DNA of 64,000 bases from assembly GCF_009928685.1 (NCBI RefSeq), contig NZ_WWEO01000044.1, positions 620,001 to 684,000 on the forward strand, given 5' to 3'. A program made the translations under genes and the position numbers. The notes beneath the pieces were generated by a model. The model was not told where the DNA came from, did not search any database, and saw only the letters and a list, made by a program, of their open reading frames with translations. Below, piece after piece: positions 52,354 to 61,383 of the stretch. The DNA comes from Mucilaginibacter agri. Lineage in GTDB: Bacteria; Bacteroidota; Bacteroidia; Sphingobacteriales; Sphingobacteriaceae. How positions within the stretch are numbered: position 1 is the stretch's first letter; every line of letters begins with the position of its first letter.

Positions 52354-52980
52354 ATGTCTATAGGTAAAAAATTTACGTTCGCCCGCCTCAGCTACCACTC
52401 GGGCGACTGGGATACCGATCAGCGTATGCCTGCTAATATTCTAAACTCGCTGTTAGAATACACTACCATACCTATCGAACAAAAAGAGAAAGTAGTTGCT
52501 TTAAGCAGTAACGATATTTTCAATTACCCCTTTGCTTATTTAAGTGGCCACAAGTTAGTGCAGTTTGATGCTGTAGAACGTACAAATTTTAAAAAATATG
52601 TTGAGAATGGCGGCTTTATTTTTGTAGATGATTGCAACCATGATATAGATGGCTTGTTCGCTAAATCTTTTGAAGCACAAATGGTTTCGCTGTTTGGGCC
52701 TAACGCCTTAAAGAAAATCCCCAATAACCATCAGATCTATCATTCCTTTTTCACATTTGAAAAGGGGCCTCCCAATACATCTTTTGAACTTAATGGCTGG
52801 GGCGACGATTTGGTACACGACTATTTAAAGGCTATTGAGATTAATGGCCGTATTGCTGTATTATATAGTAACAAGGATTATGGTTGCGAATGGGACTATG
52901 ATTTTCGTAACAAACGTTTTCTTTCTGAAGACAATACGAAGTTCGGCGTAAACATTGTAGTATACGCCCTCGGTTCTTGA
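52354..52980 (+). CDS. DUF4159-domain protein
   Basis: The 208-residue protein consists almost wholly of a DUF4159 domain. Typical motifs are FTFARLSYHSGDWDTD at the N-terminus, FNYPFAYLSGHKLVQFD, ENGGFIFVDDCNHDIDG, HQIYHSFFTF and VLYSNKDYGCEWDY. The fold is related to class I amidotransferases but no catalytic triad is evident. It has no signal peptide, unlike longer members of the family. It is divergent from moxR, and DUF4159 genes commonly belong to MoxR/DUF58 modules, so it is likely a functional part of this locus. Confidence 0.88.
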   Translation: MSIGKKFTFARLSYHSGDWDTDQRMPANILNSLLEYTTIPIEQKEKVVALSSNDIFNYPFAYLSGHKLVQFDAVERTNFKKYVENGGFIFVDDCNHDIDGLFAKSFEAQMVSLFGPNALKKIPNNHQIYHSFFTFEKGPPNTSFELNGWGDDLVHDYLKAIEINGRIAVLYSNKDYGCEWDYDFRNKRFLSEDNTKFGVNIVVYALGS

Positions 52981-53049
52981 TGTTTAACCAGATTTCCGAT
53001 TGACCTCTTCAGACAGCTATTACACGTTTCCTTTCAGAAATTTGGAAAC

Positions 53050-53304
53050 TCAGATTCCATCTATCAACATCCCCAACGATGTAGAAACTTGAAAACGCGC
53101 CATTGCAATATCGTAATGACCGTATTTTATCGCAGTTGCCTCACTCTTTAAAAGGTCAACATAATCCGCTTTGCCTTTAAATGGTACTTGTTGAGCAGAT
53201 TTTATGGCTTCCTCAACATAACATATAATTGATGCGGCCTCTTCACTTTTTTTAATCTGTTCGTTTAAGAGATTCAGATTATCCTTCAGTTGCTTTCTTT
53301 CCAT
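53050..53304 (-). CDS. Small hypothetical helical protein
   Basis: The 84-residue frame from ATG 53304 (MERKQLKDNLNLLNEQIKKS) encodes a mostly helical protein (ASIICYVEEAIKSAQQV, DLLKSEATAIKYGHYDIAMARFQ). An in-frame ATG at 53439 would add 45 residues of AT-rich, atypical sequence and is less likely. I recognise no family. It lies alone between DUF4159 and msrA. The gene could be real because of its sensible amino-acid composition, but support is modest. Confidence 0.5.
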   Translation of the reverse strand: MERKQLKDNLNLLNEQIKKSEEAASIICYVEEAIKSAQQVPFKGKADYVDLLKSEATAIKYGHYDIAMARFQVSTSLGMLIDGI

Positions 53305-53576
53305 AACAAATTGATAAACAACGTTAAATATATTTGTTTTATAAACCTTAAACACAGAAGTGTTAAGGGTTAAATAACCCTGTTTAAACCCCGCATTAAC
53401 ACTGTTTTTATTGAAAAAATTAGAGCTCATCCTAAACATCCTTTATAAAATATTGGAAATGAAAGCGTGAAAAACAAAATTGGTTTACAGCTATTTAAAT
53501 TATAGCGGCTTGATAATTGCATCGCTATATATAAAACCAGTAAGAACCTGTTTACGAAACAGATCAAAATATCAAC

Positions 53577-54152
53577 ATGGCATCTACCGAAAATAAAAAG
53601 GCACCCCAAAATATTCAAAAAGCAACCTTTGCAAGCGGCTGCTTTTGGTGCACCGAAGCTATATATCAAACTTTAAAAGGCGTTACATCTGTAACTTCGG
53701 GCTACACCGGAGGTGAAACAACCAACCCGACCTATATGGAAATTTGTAATGGCGACACCGGCCATGCCGAAGCCATTGAGCTGGAATACGACCCCAGCGT
53801 TGTAAGCTACGATGAACTTTTGCTAATTTTCTTTAAGACGCATAACCCTACCACGCTAAACCGCCAGGGTAATGATGTGGGTACGCAATACCGTTCGGCC
53901 ATATTTTATCATAACAATGAGCAGAAAGAAAAAGCGGAAGCCATGATCAAAAAGCTTAATAACGAAGAGATATTCGACAGACCTATAGTTACACATATTG
54001 TCCCTGCTTCGGCATTCTACAAAGCCGAAGACTATCACCAAAACTATTTTAACGACAATACCCTTAAGCCGTACTGCGCTTACGTGATACAACCAAAGCT
54101 TAATAAGCTTGCAAAGGAATTTACTGATAAAATAAGGCCGGAGTTATTGTAG
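53577..54152 (+). CDS. msrA: Peptide-methionine (S)-S-oxide reductase
   Basis: Repairs methionine-S-sulfoxide in proteins using thioredoxin. The catalytic motif is FASGCFWCTEAIYQ (GCFWC), with YTGGETTNPTYMEICNGDTGHAEAIE and RSAIFYHNNEQKEKAE typical of MsrA. The 191-residue length is normal. There is no signal peptide. No msrB domain is fused; the partner for the R-isomer is not in this window. Confidence 0.96.
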   Translation: MASTENKKAPQNIQKATFASGCFWCTEAIYQTLKGVTSVTSGYTGGETTNPTYMEICNGDTGHAEAIELEYDPSVVSYDELLLIFFKTHNPTTLNRQGNDVGTQYRSAIFYHNNEQKEKAEAMIKKLNNEEIFDRPIVTHIVPASAFYKAEDYHQNYFNDNTLKPYCAYVIQPKLNKLAKEFTDKIRPELL

Positions 54153-54223
54153 CAGTTATTAAGGTACTGCGCAATCTCAAACATGCTGATGCCACATTTA
54201 AGGTGACGCTAGGCCTATGCTGG

Positions 54224-54323
54224 CAGCCCCCCTTTCCGAAGGAGAGGGCCGAGGTGAGGCTCTTAAAATGCAGATAAAAATATCTGCTAAAGCCCTCCCC
54301 TTGGGGAGGGTTAGAGGGGGTTT
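54224..54323. repeat. G/C-run inverted repeat between msrA and the e(P4)-type gene
   Basis: GCCCCCCTTTCCGAAGGAGA at 54226 and GCCCTCCCCTTGGGGAGGG near 54292-54310 are imperfect inverted copies around a short loop that itself pairs (GCAGATAAAAATATCTGC, about 54271-54288). It belongs to the same word family as 47-125 and 57450-57555. Confidence 0.7.
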
Positions 54324-54372
54324 CTAAAGAAAAAACCTTAAAATTGTCCTTTGAATTGTAATCAGTCCTAAC

Positions 54373-55185
54373 ATGAAAAAACTCGACATATTTATCATCG
54401 GCAGCGCTGTACTATTTGCCGCATGCAGTACGGCTCATAAAACCACAGGTACTTCAACTACAGGTGCATCTATCGCAAATGATGGTAAGGCATGGTCGGC
54501 GGCGTGGCAGCAACGTGCAGCAGAGTATAAGGCATTATGTTTTCAAGCTTATAATATCGCCAAATTGCGTATTGATGAGGCGACTAAACAATCTGCCGGT
54601 AAACCGCTGGCCGTTGTTACAGATATTGACGAAACACTGTTGGATAATAGTCCGGAAGGTGCGCGCGCAGCTTTAAATAATGAAGATTTTAGCGCCACCG
54701 CCTGGAAAAAGTGGACTGCTCAAGCAGCGGCCGATACGGTACCCGGCGCGCCCGACTTTTTCAAATATGCCGCAACAAAAGGCGTAACGGTTTTTTACAT
54801 CACCAATCGCGATGAAGATGAACGGGCCGGCACCTTGAAAAACCTGCAGCATTTTAATCTGCCATTTGCAGATAACGAGCATTTACTACTAAAAGGCACG
54901 TCATCAAGCAAAGAGGCACGTCGTCAGCAGGTATTGGCCAACTTTAACATTGTGCTGCTTTGTGGAGATAACCTGCCTGATTTTGACGCGCAGTATGATA
55001 ATCGCCCATCGGAAGATAGCCGCACAGCAACCACCGAAAAGCTGAAACAACAGTTTGGTAGTAAATACATCATATTACCTAACCCATCATATGGCGATTG
55101 GGAAGGCGCTATGTTTAAATTTAACTACAAACTTACACAGGGACAAAAGGATTCGGTTATAAAGGCGGGTTTAAAAAAGGATTAA
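54373..55185 (+). CDS. e(P4)-family 5'-nucleotidase / acid phosphatase lipoprotein
   Basis: The 270-residue HAD-like phosphatase has a lipoprotein signal ending AVLFAACS. The catalytic DxDxT box is VVTDIDETLLDNS; motif II is in VFYITNRDEDERAGT; motif IV is LLCGDNLPDFD. By family, the enzyme removes phosphate from nucleotides such as NMN at the outer membrane or periplasm. Length and motifs fit the class C acid phosphatases. It is a single plus-strand gene flanked by repeats. Confidence 0.9.
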   Translation: MKKLDIFIIGSAVLFAACSTAHKTTGTSTTGASIANDGKAWSAAWQQRAAEYKALCFQAYNIAKLRIDEATKQSAGKPLAVVTDIDETLLDNSPEGARAALNNEDFSATAWKKWTAQAAADTVPGAPDFFKYAATKGVTVFYITNRDEDERAGTLKNLQHFNLPFADNEHLLLKGTSSSKEARRQQVLANFNIVLLCGDNLPDFDAQYDNRPSEDSRTATTEKLKQQFGSKYIILPNPSYGDWEGAMFKFNYKLTQGQKDSVIKAGLKKD

Positions 55186-55189
55186 GCCC

Positions 55190-55213
55190 TCCAGCTCCCT
55201 AAAGGGGGAGTTT
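55190..55213. repeat. Short G/C-run palindrome
   Basis: CCAGCTCCCTAAAGGGGGAG at 55192 contains the CCCTAAAGGG core seen twice in the 47-125 element. It follows the e(P4)-type gene and could assist transcription termination. Confidence 0.5.
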
Positions 55214-55245
55214 CGATTGGCAGAGTTTAATATAAAATCAAAGCT

Positions 55246-55644
55246 ATGTTCACCCTACAACAACTTAAAGCGGCACATGCCAAAGTAAAAACTGGTGCAG
55301 ATTTTCCAGCCTATATTCAGGAAATAAAAGCGCTGGGGCTGGTTACTTATGAGTTTATAGTTAAAGATGGTTCCACCGTTTATTATGGGGCCGATAATTA
55401 CCATGTAGCATCGCCAGCTATTTATGAGCCTTTAACTATTAACACTACAGCTTCTCCGGATGCACTGAAGCATACCATTGCTATCCATCAACAAGGCCAA
55501 ACAGATTTCATGACCTTTTGTAAAGAGGCGGCAAACGCAGGGGTAGAAAAATGGGTGATAGACACGGTAGCGATGCTTTGCACATATCGAGATCTGGGTG
55601 GCAATGTGATGGTAGCCGAACCTATTCCGCAAGCGGGATATTAG
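55246..55644 (+). CDS. DUF1398-domain protein
   Basis: The 132-residue protein fits the small DUF1398 (YbcV-like) family throughout: MFTLQQLKAAHAKVKTGADF at the N-terminus, GLVTYEFIVKDGSTVYYG, the repeated HQQGQTDFMTFCKEA, and the end GVEKWVIDTVAMLCTYRD. The family fold is known structurally but has no assigned reaction. No export signal. It stands between the e(P4) phosphatase and the aldose-epimerase-like gene and is likely expressed alone. Confidence 0.88.
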   Translation: MFTLQQLKAAHAKVKTGADFPAYIQEIKALGLVTYEFIVKDGSTVYYGADNYHVASPAIYEPLTINTTASPDALKHTIAIHQQGQTDFMTFCKEAANAGVEKWVIDTVAMLCTYRDLGGNVMVAEPIPQAGY

Positions 55645-55752
55645 TAACAGACAAAATTCTGGCTTGGTTTTATTCTAAATAGTCACAAAAATAAACCGGA
55701 TTCAAAACTAATTGTTGTGAATGTTATCTTAGTGATAAATCACTCAAAAAGC

Positions 55753-56628
55753 ATGACGGTTATTGAAAACGAATTCCTAAAAGTGGCCATACGGTCGCAG
55801 GGAGCAGAGCTAACTTCCATTTACAATAAAGCAGCAGGTATAGAACACTTATGGCAGGCCGACCCTAAAATATGGGGCTGGCATGCGCCTAACCTCTTCC
55901 CGGTTGTGGGCGGGCTTATCAATAACGAGCTGATAGTTGATGGCAAGGCTTACCCTATGCAACGGCACGGTTTCACCCGCCCTTCGGAATTTAAGTTAAG
56001 CTCTGAAACTACTAAACATCATGCCCTGTTTTCATTACATTATTCGGATGCTACGCTTGCAGCATATCCTTATAAATTTAACTTTCATATTATCTACGAT
56101 TTGATAGATAACGCCCTGCGCGTGACCTATAAGGTAATCAATCTCGATTCTAAAACCATTTACTTTTCGGTAGGCGGACATCCGGCTTTCAATGTACCAT
56201 TTGGCAAAACAGAAGGTGAAACCTACGAAGATTACTACCTGGAGTTTGAAACCGGCGAAAAGCTAGACACCCACATGCTTTCTGCCGAGGGCTTTTTTAA
56301 CGGGGAAACCAAACCGGTGCCGCTCGATGGCGACAAACTGCATTTAACAAGACATTTGTTTGATGCCGACGCGCTTGTATTTAAAAAACTGAACAGCCGA
56401 CAGATAAACATCAAAAGCACAAAAAGCGATTATAGCCTGTCGGTAGAGTTTCCGCATTTTAATTATTTAGGAATTTGGGCTAAGCCCGGTGCCGATTTTG
56501 TTTGCATCGAACCTTGGCTGGGTTGTGCCGACTCTACCACCGGACCGGTTGACATCACCCAAAAAGAAGCCATACAAAAATTAGTACCCGGACATGTTTT
56601 TGAAGTATCTTTTTACGTTAGTGTTTAA
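55753..56628 (+). CDS. Aldose-1-epimerase-family protein (LacX/YeaD-like)
   Basis: The 291-residue protein is a galactose-mutarotase-fold enzyme of the LacX-like branch. Motifs: LKVAIRSQGAELTSIYNKAAG, HLWQADPKIWGWHAPNLFPVVGG, RHGFTRPSEF, VGGHPAFNVPF with the catalytic histidine, and IEPWLGCADS. The start is taken at ATG 55753 (MTVIENEFLKV), since an upstream in-frame GTG adds 12 atypical residues. It probably interconverts alpha/beta anomers of a hexose or hexose-6-phosphate in the cytoplasm. Confidence 0.9.
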   Translation: MTVIENEFLKVAIRSQGAELTSIYNKAAGIEHLWQADPKIWGWHAPNLFPVVGGLINNELIVDGKAYPMQRHGFTRPSEFKLSSETTKHHALFSLHYSDATLAAYPYKFNFHIIYDLIDNALRVTYKVINLDSKTIYFSVGGHPAFNVPFGKTEGETYEDYYLEFETGEKLDTHMLSAEGFFNGETKPVPLDGDKLHLTRHLFDADALVFKKLNSRQINIKSTKSDYSLSVEFPHFNYLGIWAKPGADFVCIEPWLGCADSTTGPVDITQKEAIQKLVPGHVFEVSFYVSV

Positions 56629-56660
56629 ATCACTCGTAAAATAAACTATAAAGCAATCGC

Positions 56661-57440
56661 ATGCAGGAAACATTAACCGTAAGCGCCGAACCAACGGTGC
56701 GTTTTTCTAACAGGGTTGAAAATTATGTAAAATACCGCCCGGGCTACCCGGCAGCTGTTATTCAGTTTTTGCAGCAGGAGTTTGGGCTAAATGCAGATTC
56801 ATATATTGCCGATATCGGTTCGGGAACAGGCATATTCACTAAACTATTACTCGACGAAGGGTACAAGGTTTACGCTGTAGAGCCTAATGAACCCATGAAA
56901 GAGGCCGCAGAGAAAGATCTCCGCACCTGTAAAAACTTCACCTCCGTAGCCGGCACTGCCGAGCACACCAACTTGCTGGCCAACAGCATAGACCTGGTTA
57001 CCTGCGCCACCGCTTTTCATTGGTTTGATGTCGAAAAATCGAGGGATGAGTTTAAGCGGATCCTTAAACCCGGCGGATCAGTTGCCTTAATTTGGAATGT
57101 CCGCAGCGTTGATAGTGATGCATTCGCCATAGCTTACGACCAGCTGTTTGAGCAATACACCGGGAAGTACAAAGATTCGAAAGAAAGAACGGTTAACGGC
57201 GAACGTTTAAAGGGCTTCTTTAAGGATGGTATTTTTGAGACCAAAACTTATCCATATCAACAGGTTTTCGATTTAGACGGATTGGTGGGCAGATCTTTTT
57301 CATCGTCTTACTCACCGCTTCAGGATACCACCGAGGGAGATATTTTAACTCAAAATCTAACAAATCTCTTTAATAAGTATCAGATTGATGGCAAGGTATA
57401 CTTTAACTACGATACCAAGATGTATGTAGGGAAGGTGTAA
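56661..57440 (+). CDS. Class I SAM-dependent methyltransferase
   Basis: The 259-residue methyltransferase has the SAM motif YIADIGSGTGIFTKLLLDEG, an acidic residue after VYAVEPN and the post-II region IDLVTCATAFHWFD typical of the UbiE/ubiquinone-type and trans-aconitate methyltransferase-like group. The N-terminal SNRVENYVKYRPGYP is a common start in this group. The substrate is unknown. It follows the epimerase gene by 32 nt and may be co-transcribed. Confidence 0.9.
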   Translation: MQETLTVSAEPTVRFSNRVENYVKYRPGYPAAVIQFLQQEFGLNADSYIADIGSGTGIFTKLLLDEGYKVYAVEPNEPMKEAAEKDLRTCKNFTSVAGTAEHTNLLANSIDLVTCATAFHWFDVEKSRDEFKRILKPGGSVALIWNVRSVDSDAFAIAYDQLFEQYTGKYKDSKERTVNGERLKGFFKDGIFETKTYPYQQVFDLDGLVGRSFSSSYSPLQDTTEGDILTQNLTNLFNKYQIDGKVYFNYDTKMYVGKV

Positions 57441-57449
57441 GCATGTCCT

Positions 57450-57555
57450 ATTCCCCTCTTGAGAGGGGGCGCGAAGACTTGTGAAATGGAAGGGGTGTGT
57501 TTCTATGCATTTAAAGCAGTATAAACACACCCCTAACCCCTCTCGAGAGGGGAAT
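57450..57555. repeat. Nested inverted repeat between convergent genes
   Basis: Outer arms ATTCCCCTCTTGAGAGGGGG (57450-57469) and CCCTCTCGAGAGGGGAAT (57538-57555) are each palindromic and pair with each other. Inner arms AAGGGGTGTGTTT and AAACACACCCCTA (about 57490-57535) extend the structure. It lies between the convergent methyltransferase gene and parC, so it may terminate both. Confidence 0.8.
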
Positions 57556-57570
57556 TATATTCAGTAGTTC

Positions 57571-60273
57571 TTAAAACAAACTTCCCTGCCCCTGATCATC
57601 TATCTTGATGTCATCGGGATTAGTGATCTCAAAATCTACATCTTTCTGCGTAGGCATTTCGGGCGCTACATCCGGTGCAGGCTTGGCTTGTTCAACCACA
57701 ATAGGCTCGGTATCTTCAACCGAATCTGGTGCCGGATCTGGTACATCTTCCGGGTCGTCGTGCTCAGCTATGAGTTCGATAGTTTGTATGGTATGCGCAG
57801 ATAAACGGTTACCCATCGCTTTCATCCCTTTTACATCAATCAGGTCGGTAAGATTAAGTTCAACCAGTTCCTGAATTTCGCTTTTACCTTTCAGTTGTTC
57901 AACCTTCACTACAGGTTGCGCAGCGCCTGATAAGATCACCAGTTTAGAGCCACCTTCCTCGCTTATGATGCTCGTTTGCCTGCCTATCGCAGTATTCTCG
58001 AACACAAAGCGTTTCACCATATAGTTTTTCGATTTGCCATCGTAGTGCACCACAGAGAAAACTTTCTCGGGGTTGTACTTTTCGATCAGCATCATCTTAT
58101 CGTCGAAGTGGTTGTTAAGATCGAAACTGGTTAACTCGTAAATACCATTATTCTGTACGGTTAGTATACGATCGTCGCCATCAAACTCGCCTAAATAAGC
58201 CCCGCGACCATCGGCGTTGAGACGGCGCAATACATCATCAAACCAAATTTTACGTCCGGCCAATGTTGATATACCTTTGCTCTTTAACAGAATCTTTTTA
58301 ACCGGGTACTTAGTTACAATGTTACCCATGCTACCCCGCCCCTTAATGGCAATTGCGGCAAAGTCTTCGTCAAATTGAAGTTTCTTTAGCTTTGAGTGTG
58401 GTTTCAATTGAATGTTAACCACCTCGGCTTCCCCATTAGGGTTGGCGGTAAAGTATAACACTTTGCTGCCTTTGGTGCCCTTGGTAAGATCGTACTCTTT
58501 GTCACGTGTAACACCAGCAACGGCGAAACGTTTAATGTACGCCACACCACTTTGTCCATCTTTATAGATCATATTGTAGATGGTACGTTCGTCGTTTTTC
58601 TTAAATACCGCTACGTGGATAATGCCCTTACCTACAAAAACCTTATCCTGCACTTTAGTAATGATGCAACGGCCGTCTTCACGAAAAACGATGATCTCGT
58701 CGATGTCTGAGCAATCGCCCACAAACTCGTCTTTCTTTAAACCACTGCCAATAAAGCCATCTTCGCGGTTTACATATAGTTTAACGTTGGCTAAAGCTAC
58801 CTGTGCAGCTTCTACTTTATCAAAGGTGCGCAGCTCAGTTTTGCGCTCGCGGCCTTTGCCGTACTTCTCTTTCAGGCGTTCGTACCAACTAATAGTATAG
58901 TCGGTAAGGTGCTTCAGGTTATGTTTTACCTCCTTAATTTCCTTTTCGAGGCTAGCCATCAACTCGTCGGCTTTCTTAACGTCGAAACGGGTGATGCTAC
59001 TCATCGGCTTATCGATCAGCTTCTTATAGTCTTCGGGAAGGATCTCACGATAAAACTGACTAAAGAACGGCGTAAACAAGCGCGTTAGCACTTCAACCAC
59101 ATTCTCAAAATTGCCAGAGTTCTCGTATTCCGAATTCTTATACATCCCCTCCTGGATAAATATTTTCAGCAAAGAACTAAAGAATATCTTCTCCATCAAT
59201 TCCTTCAGGCGAATTTCGAGTTCCTGTTTCAGCAGGTCTTTGGTAAACATCGCGCTTTCGGTCAGGATGTCGTTCACACTCATAAAGTGTGGTTTGTCGC
59301 CCTTAATTACACAGGTGTTTGGCGATATAGAAACTTCGCAATCTGTGAAGGCATATAAGGCATCAATGGTAACATCGGGTGAGATACCCGGCGCCAGGTG
59401 AATCATTATTTCTACATCCTGCGCCGTATTATCTTCAATTTTTTTGATCTTAATCTTACCCTTATCATTGGCAGAAATCACGCTATCAATCAAGCTACCT
59501 GTGGTAGTGCTGAAAGGAATCTCTGTGATAGCTAATGTCTTTTTATCGCGCTCTACAATTTTGGCACGTACGCGTACTTTCCCCCCGCGCTGACCTTCGT
59601 TATAGTTACTGCAATCGGCCATACCGCCGGTCGGGAAATCGGGTACCAGATCCGGGCGGGTACCACGTAATACACCGATAGCAGCATCAATAAGCTCAAT
59701 AAAGTTGTGAGGCATAATTTTGGTAGCCAAACCAACCGCAATACCTTCGGCACCCTGCGCTAACAGCAGCGGGAATTTTACCGGCAAGGTAATCGGCTCT
59801 TTATTACGGCCATCGTAACTGGCCTGCCAAATAGTGGTATCGGCATTGAATACTACATCGAGCGCAAATTTCGATAAGCGTGCTTCGATATAACGCGGCG
59901 CAGCGGCCGAGTCGCCGGTTACCGGGTCGCCCCAGTTACCCTGGCAATCTATCAGCAGGTTTTTCTGCCCAATCTGCACCATGGCATCGCCAATAGAAGC
60001 ATCACCGTGCGGGTGATATTTCATGGTGTTACCAATAACGTTGGCTGCTTTGTTGAAACGTCCGTCGTCCATCTCCTTCAGCGAGTGTAAAATACGTCGC
60101 TGCACGGGCTTTAAACCATCGTGTATGTGCGGAACGGCACGGTCGAGAATTACATAAGAGGCATAATCCAGAAACCAGTTCTCATACAAACCATCAAGCG
60201 AGATGGTATTATGCATATTATTATCTTCAGAACCAGAAGCGGGGAAATCTTCAGGAGTTATTTCTTCACTCAT
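57571..60273 (-). CDS. parC: DNA topoisomerase IV subunit A
   Basis: The 900-residue type IIA topoisomerase subunit cuts and rejoins DNA to decatenate chromosomes, together with ParE. The winged-helix core has HDGLKPVQRRILHSLKEM, the quinolone-region YHPHGDASIGDAMV, and the catalytic tyrosine Y128 in APRYIEARLSKFA. The C-terminal domain carries degenerate blades but no gyrase box (QRRGGRG), so it is ParC rather than GyrA. The acidic tail (about 860-900) is rich in Asp/Glu/Pro. It is monocistronic, and no parE is in the window. Confidence 0.93.
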   Translation of the reverse strand: MSEEITPEDFPASGSEDNNMHNTISLDGLYENWFLDYASYVILDRAVPHIHDGLKPVQRRILHSLKEMDDGRFNKAANVIGNTMKYHPHGDASIGDAMVQIGQKNLLIDCQGNWGDPVTGDSAAAPRYIEARLSKFALDVVFNADTTIWQASYDGRNKEPITLPVKFPLLLAQGAEGIAVGLATKIMPHNFIELIDAAIGVLRGTRPDLVPDFPTGGMADCSNYNEGQRGGKVRVRAKIVERDKKTLAITEIPFSTTTGSLIDSVISANDKGKIKIKKIEDNTAQDVEIMIHLAPGISPDVTIDALYAFTDCEVSISPNTCVIKGDKPHFMSVNDILTESAMFTKDLLKQELEIRLKELMEKIFFSSLLKIFIQEGMYKNSEYENSGNFENVVEVLTRLFTPFFSQFYREILPEDYKKLIDKPMSSITRFDVKKADELMASLEKEIKEVKHNLKHLTDYTISWYERLKEKYGKGRERKTELRTFDKVEAAQVALANVKLYVNREDGFIGSGLKKDEFVGDCSDIDEIIVFREDGRCIITKVQDKVFVGKGIIHVAVFKKNDERTIYNMIYKDGQSGVAYIKRFAVAGVTRDKEYDLTKGTKGSKVLYFTANPNGEAEVVNIQLKPHSKLKKLQFDEDFAAIAIKGRGSMGNIVTKYPVKKILLKSKGISTLAGRKIWFDDVLRRLNADGRGAYLGEFDGDDRILTVQNNGIYELTSFDLNNHFDDKMMLIEKYNPEKVFSVVHYDGKSKNYMVKRFVFENTAIGRQTSIISEEGGSKLVILSGAAQPVVKVEQLKGKSEIQELVELNLTDLIDVKGMKAMGNRLSAHTIQTIELIAEHDDPEDVPDPAPDSVEDTEPIVVEQAKPAPDVAPEMPTQKDVDFEITNPDDIKIDDQGQGSLF

Positions 60274-60433
60274 TCTTAAAAACTATTCGGATTTGTAAAT
60301 ATAAGCAGAACGCCTAACATTAAAAGGCTGCAAGGGCATAGTGTGGATAATAATACCAAGGTTGTTGACTTGCATACAACATTTAGTTAAATTAGACATG
60401 GTAAACTACATCTAAAACTTTATTATCTGCTTC

Positions 60434-60952
60434 ATGAAAAACCTTACCCTTATTTTACCAGGGATGGCATTGCTTTCGGCGTGCCACTCCCGACCACCCA
60501 TTACCGACCCAGGACTTGTACGATATCCGTATAAAATAGATACGTCGTACCAATGGGATATTAACCCCGACCCGAAAAACGCACTCATTGTTTTAAGAGC
60601 TTTAAAGGCCGAAGAACTGGGTGACACTGCCGATTTTAAAAAATACTTTGCCGATAGCCTGGTAATTAACGCAGATAGTATGCATTTTGCAGGAAGCTTA
60701 GCCGAAATGAAGAAAATGATGCAATTGCGTACCGACTCGGCCAGTGATATGAAGATAGCAGTGGAAGACTGGCAATCGGTAATTAACAAATCTAAAACCG
60801 AAGAATGGGTAACCACATGGTATACCCAAAGCTGGACAGACACACACGGCAAAAGGGACTCGATACAATACAGTGAGGACGTGCAAGTTAAAAACGATAA
60901 GATTGTGCGGATAAATGAGTTTTCGCGACATTTCCCGAAGCCGAATAAATAA
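60434..60952 (+). CDS. Small lipoprotein, possibly NTF2/SnoaL-like
   Basis: The 172-residue protein has a lipoprotein signal ending ALLSACHS. The globular part (about 45-165) has the alternating pattern of an NTF2-like cone (ALIVLRALKAEELGDTADFK, FADSLVINADSMHFAGSLAE, VTTWYTQSWTDTHGKRDS, VKNDKIVRINEFSRHF). No active-site motif is clear. It is divergent from parC across 160 nt and sits 17 nt upstream of the Dabb gene, so both are probably one transcript. Confidence 0.8.
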   Translation: MKNLTLILPGMALLSACHSRPPITDPGLVRYPYKIDTSYQWDINPDPKNALIVLRALKAEELGDTADFKKYFADSLVINADSMHFAGSLAEMKKMMQLRTDSASDMKIAVEDWQSVINKSKTEEWVTTWYTQSWTDTHGKRDSIQYSEDVQVKNDKIVRINEFSRHFPKPNK

Positions 60953-60969
60953 TAACAACAACTACCAAT

Positions 60970-61377
60970 ATGAGCGTTTCAAACAGAAGAAAATTTATAG
61001 CCACCACAGCCGCGCTCACAGCAGGCGCGGCAGCATCGGCAATGCCATTAAACACCATGACAAACAAATATCCCGTTATACACCATGTATTTTTCTGGCT
61101 TAAAAACCCAGGTTCTATAGAAGACCGCGATAAGCTTGTAGAGGGCGTAAAAACCCTATCGAAAATAGAAACTATTAAAGAATTACGTGTAGGCGTTGTT
61201 GCCAGCACTGAAAAGCGCGACGTGGTTGACAACAGCTGGGGCGTATCTGAGCTGATGTTCTTTAGCGACCTGGCCGGGCAGGCTACCTATCAAACCCACC
61301 CTGTGCACCTGGAGTTTATTAAAAACTACGGCCATTTGTGGGAGAAGGTGATAGTTTATGATGCGGTAGATGCGTAG
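60970..61377 (+). CDS. Tat-exported Dabb (stress-responsive A/B barrel) protein
   Basis: The 135-residue protein has a twin-arginine signal peptide (NRRKFIATTAALTAGAAASA). A single Dabb domain of about 95 residues follows (VIHHVFFWLKNPGSIEDRDK, GVKTLSKIETIKELRVGV, FSDLAGQATYQTHPVHLEFI). The Dabb family is a dimeric alpha/beta barrel, often of unknown enzymatic role. Export by the Tat route implies folding before translocation. The signal shows that a Tat-type system is probably present in this organism. Confidence 0.88.
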   Translation: MSVSNRRKFIATTAALTAGAAASAMPLNTMTNKYPVIHHVFFWLKNPGSIEDRDKLVEGVKTLSKIETIKELRVGVVASTEKRDVVDNSWGVSELMFFSDLAGQATYQTHPVHLEFIKNYGHLWEKVIVYDAVDA

Positions 61378-61383
61378 AAGATA

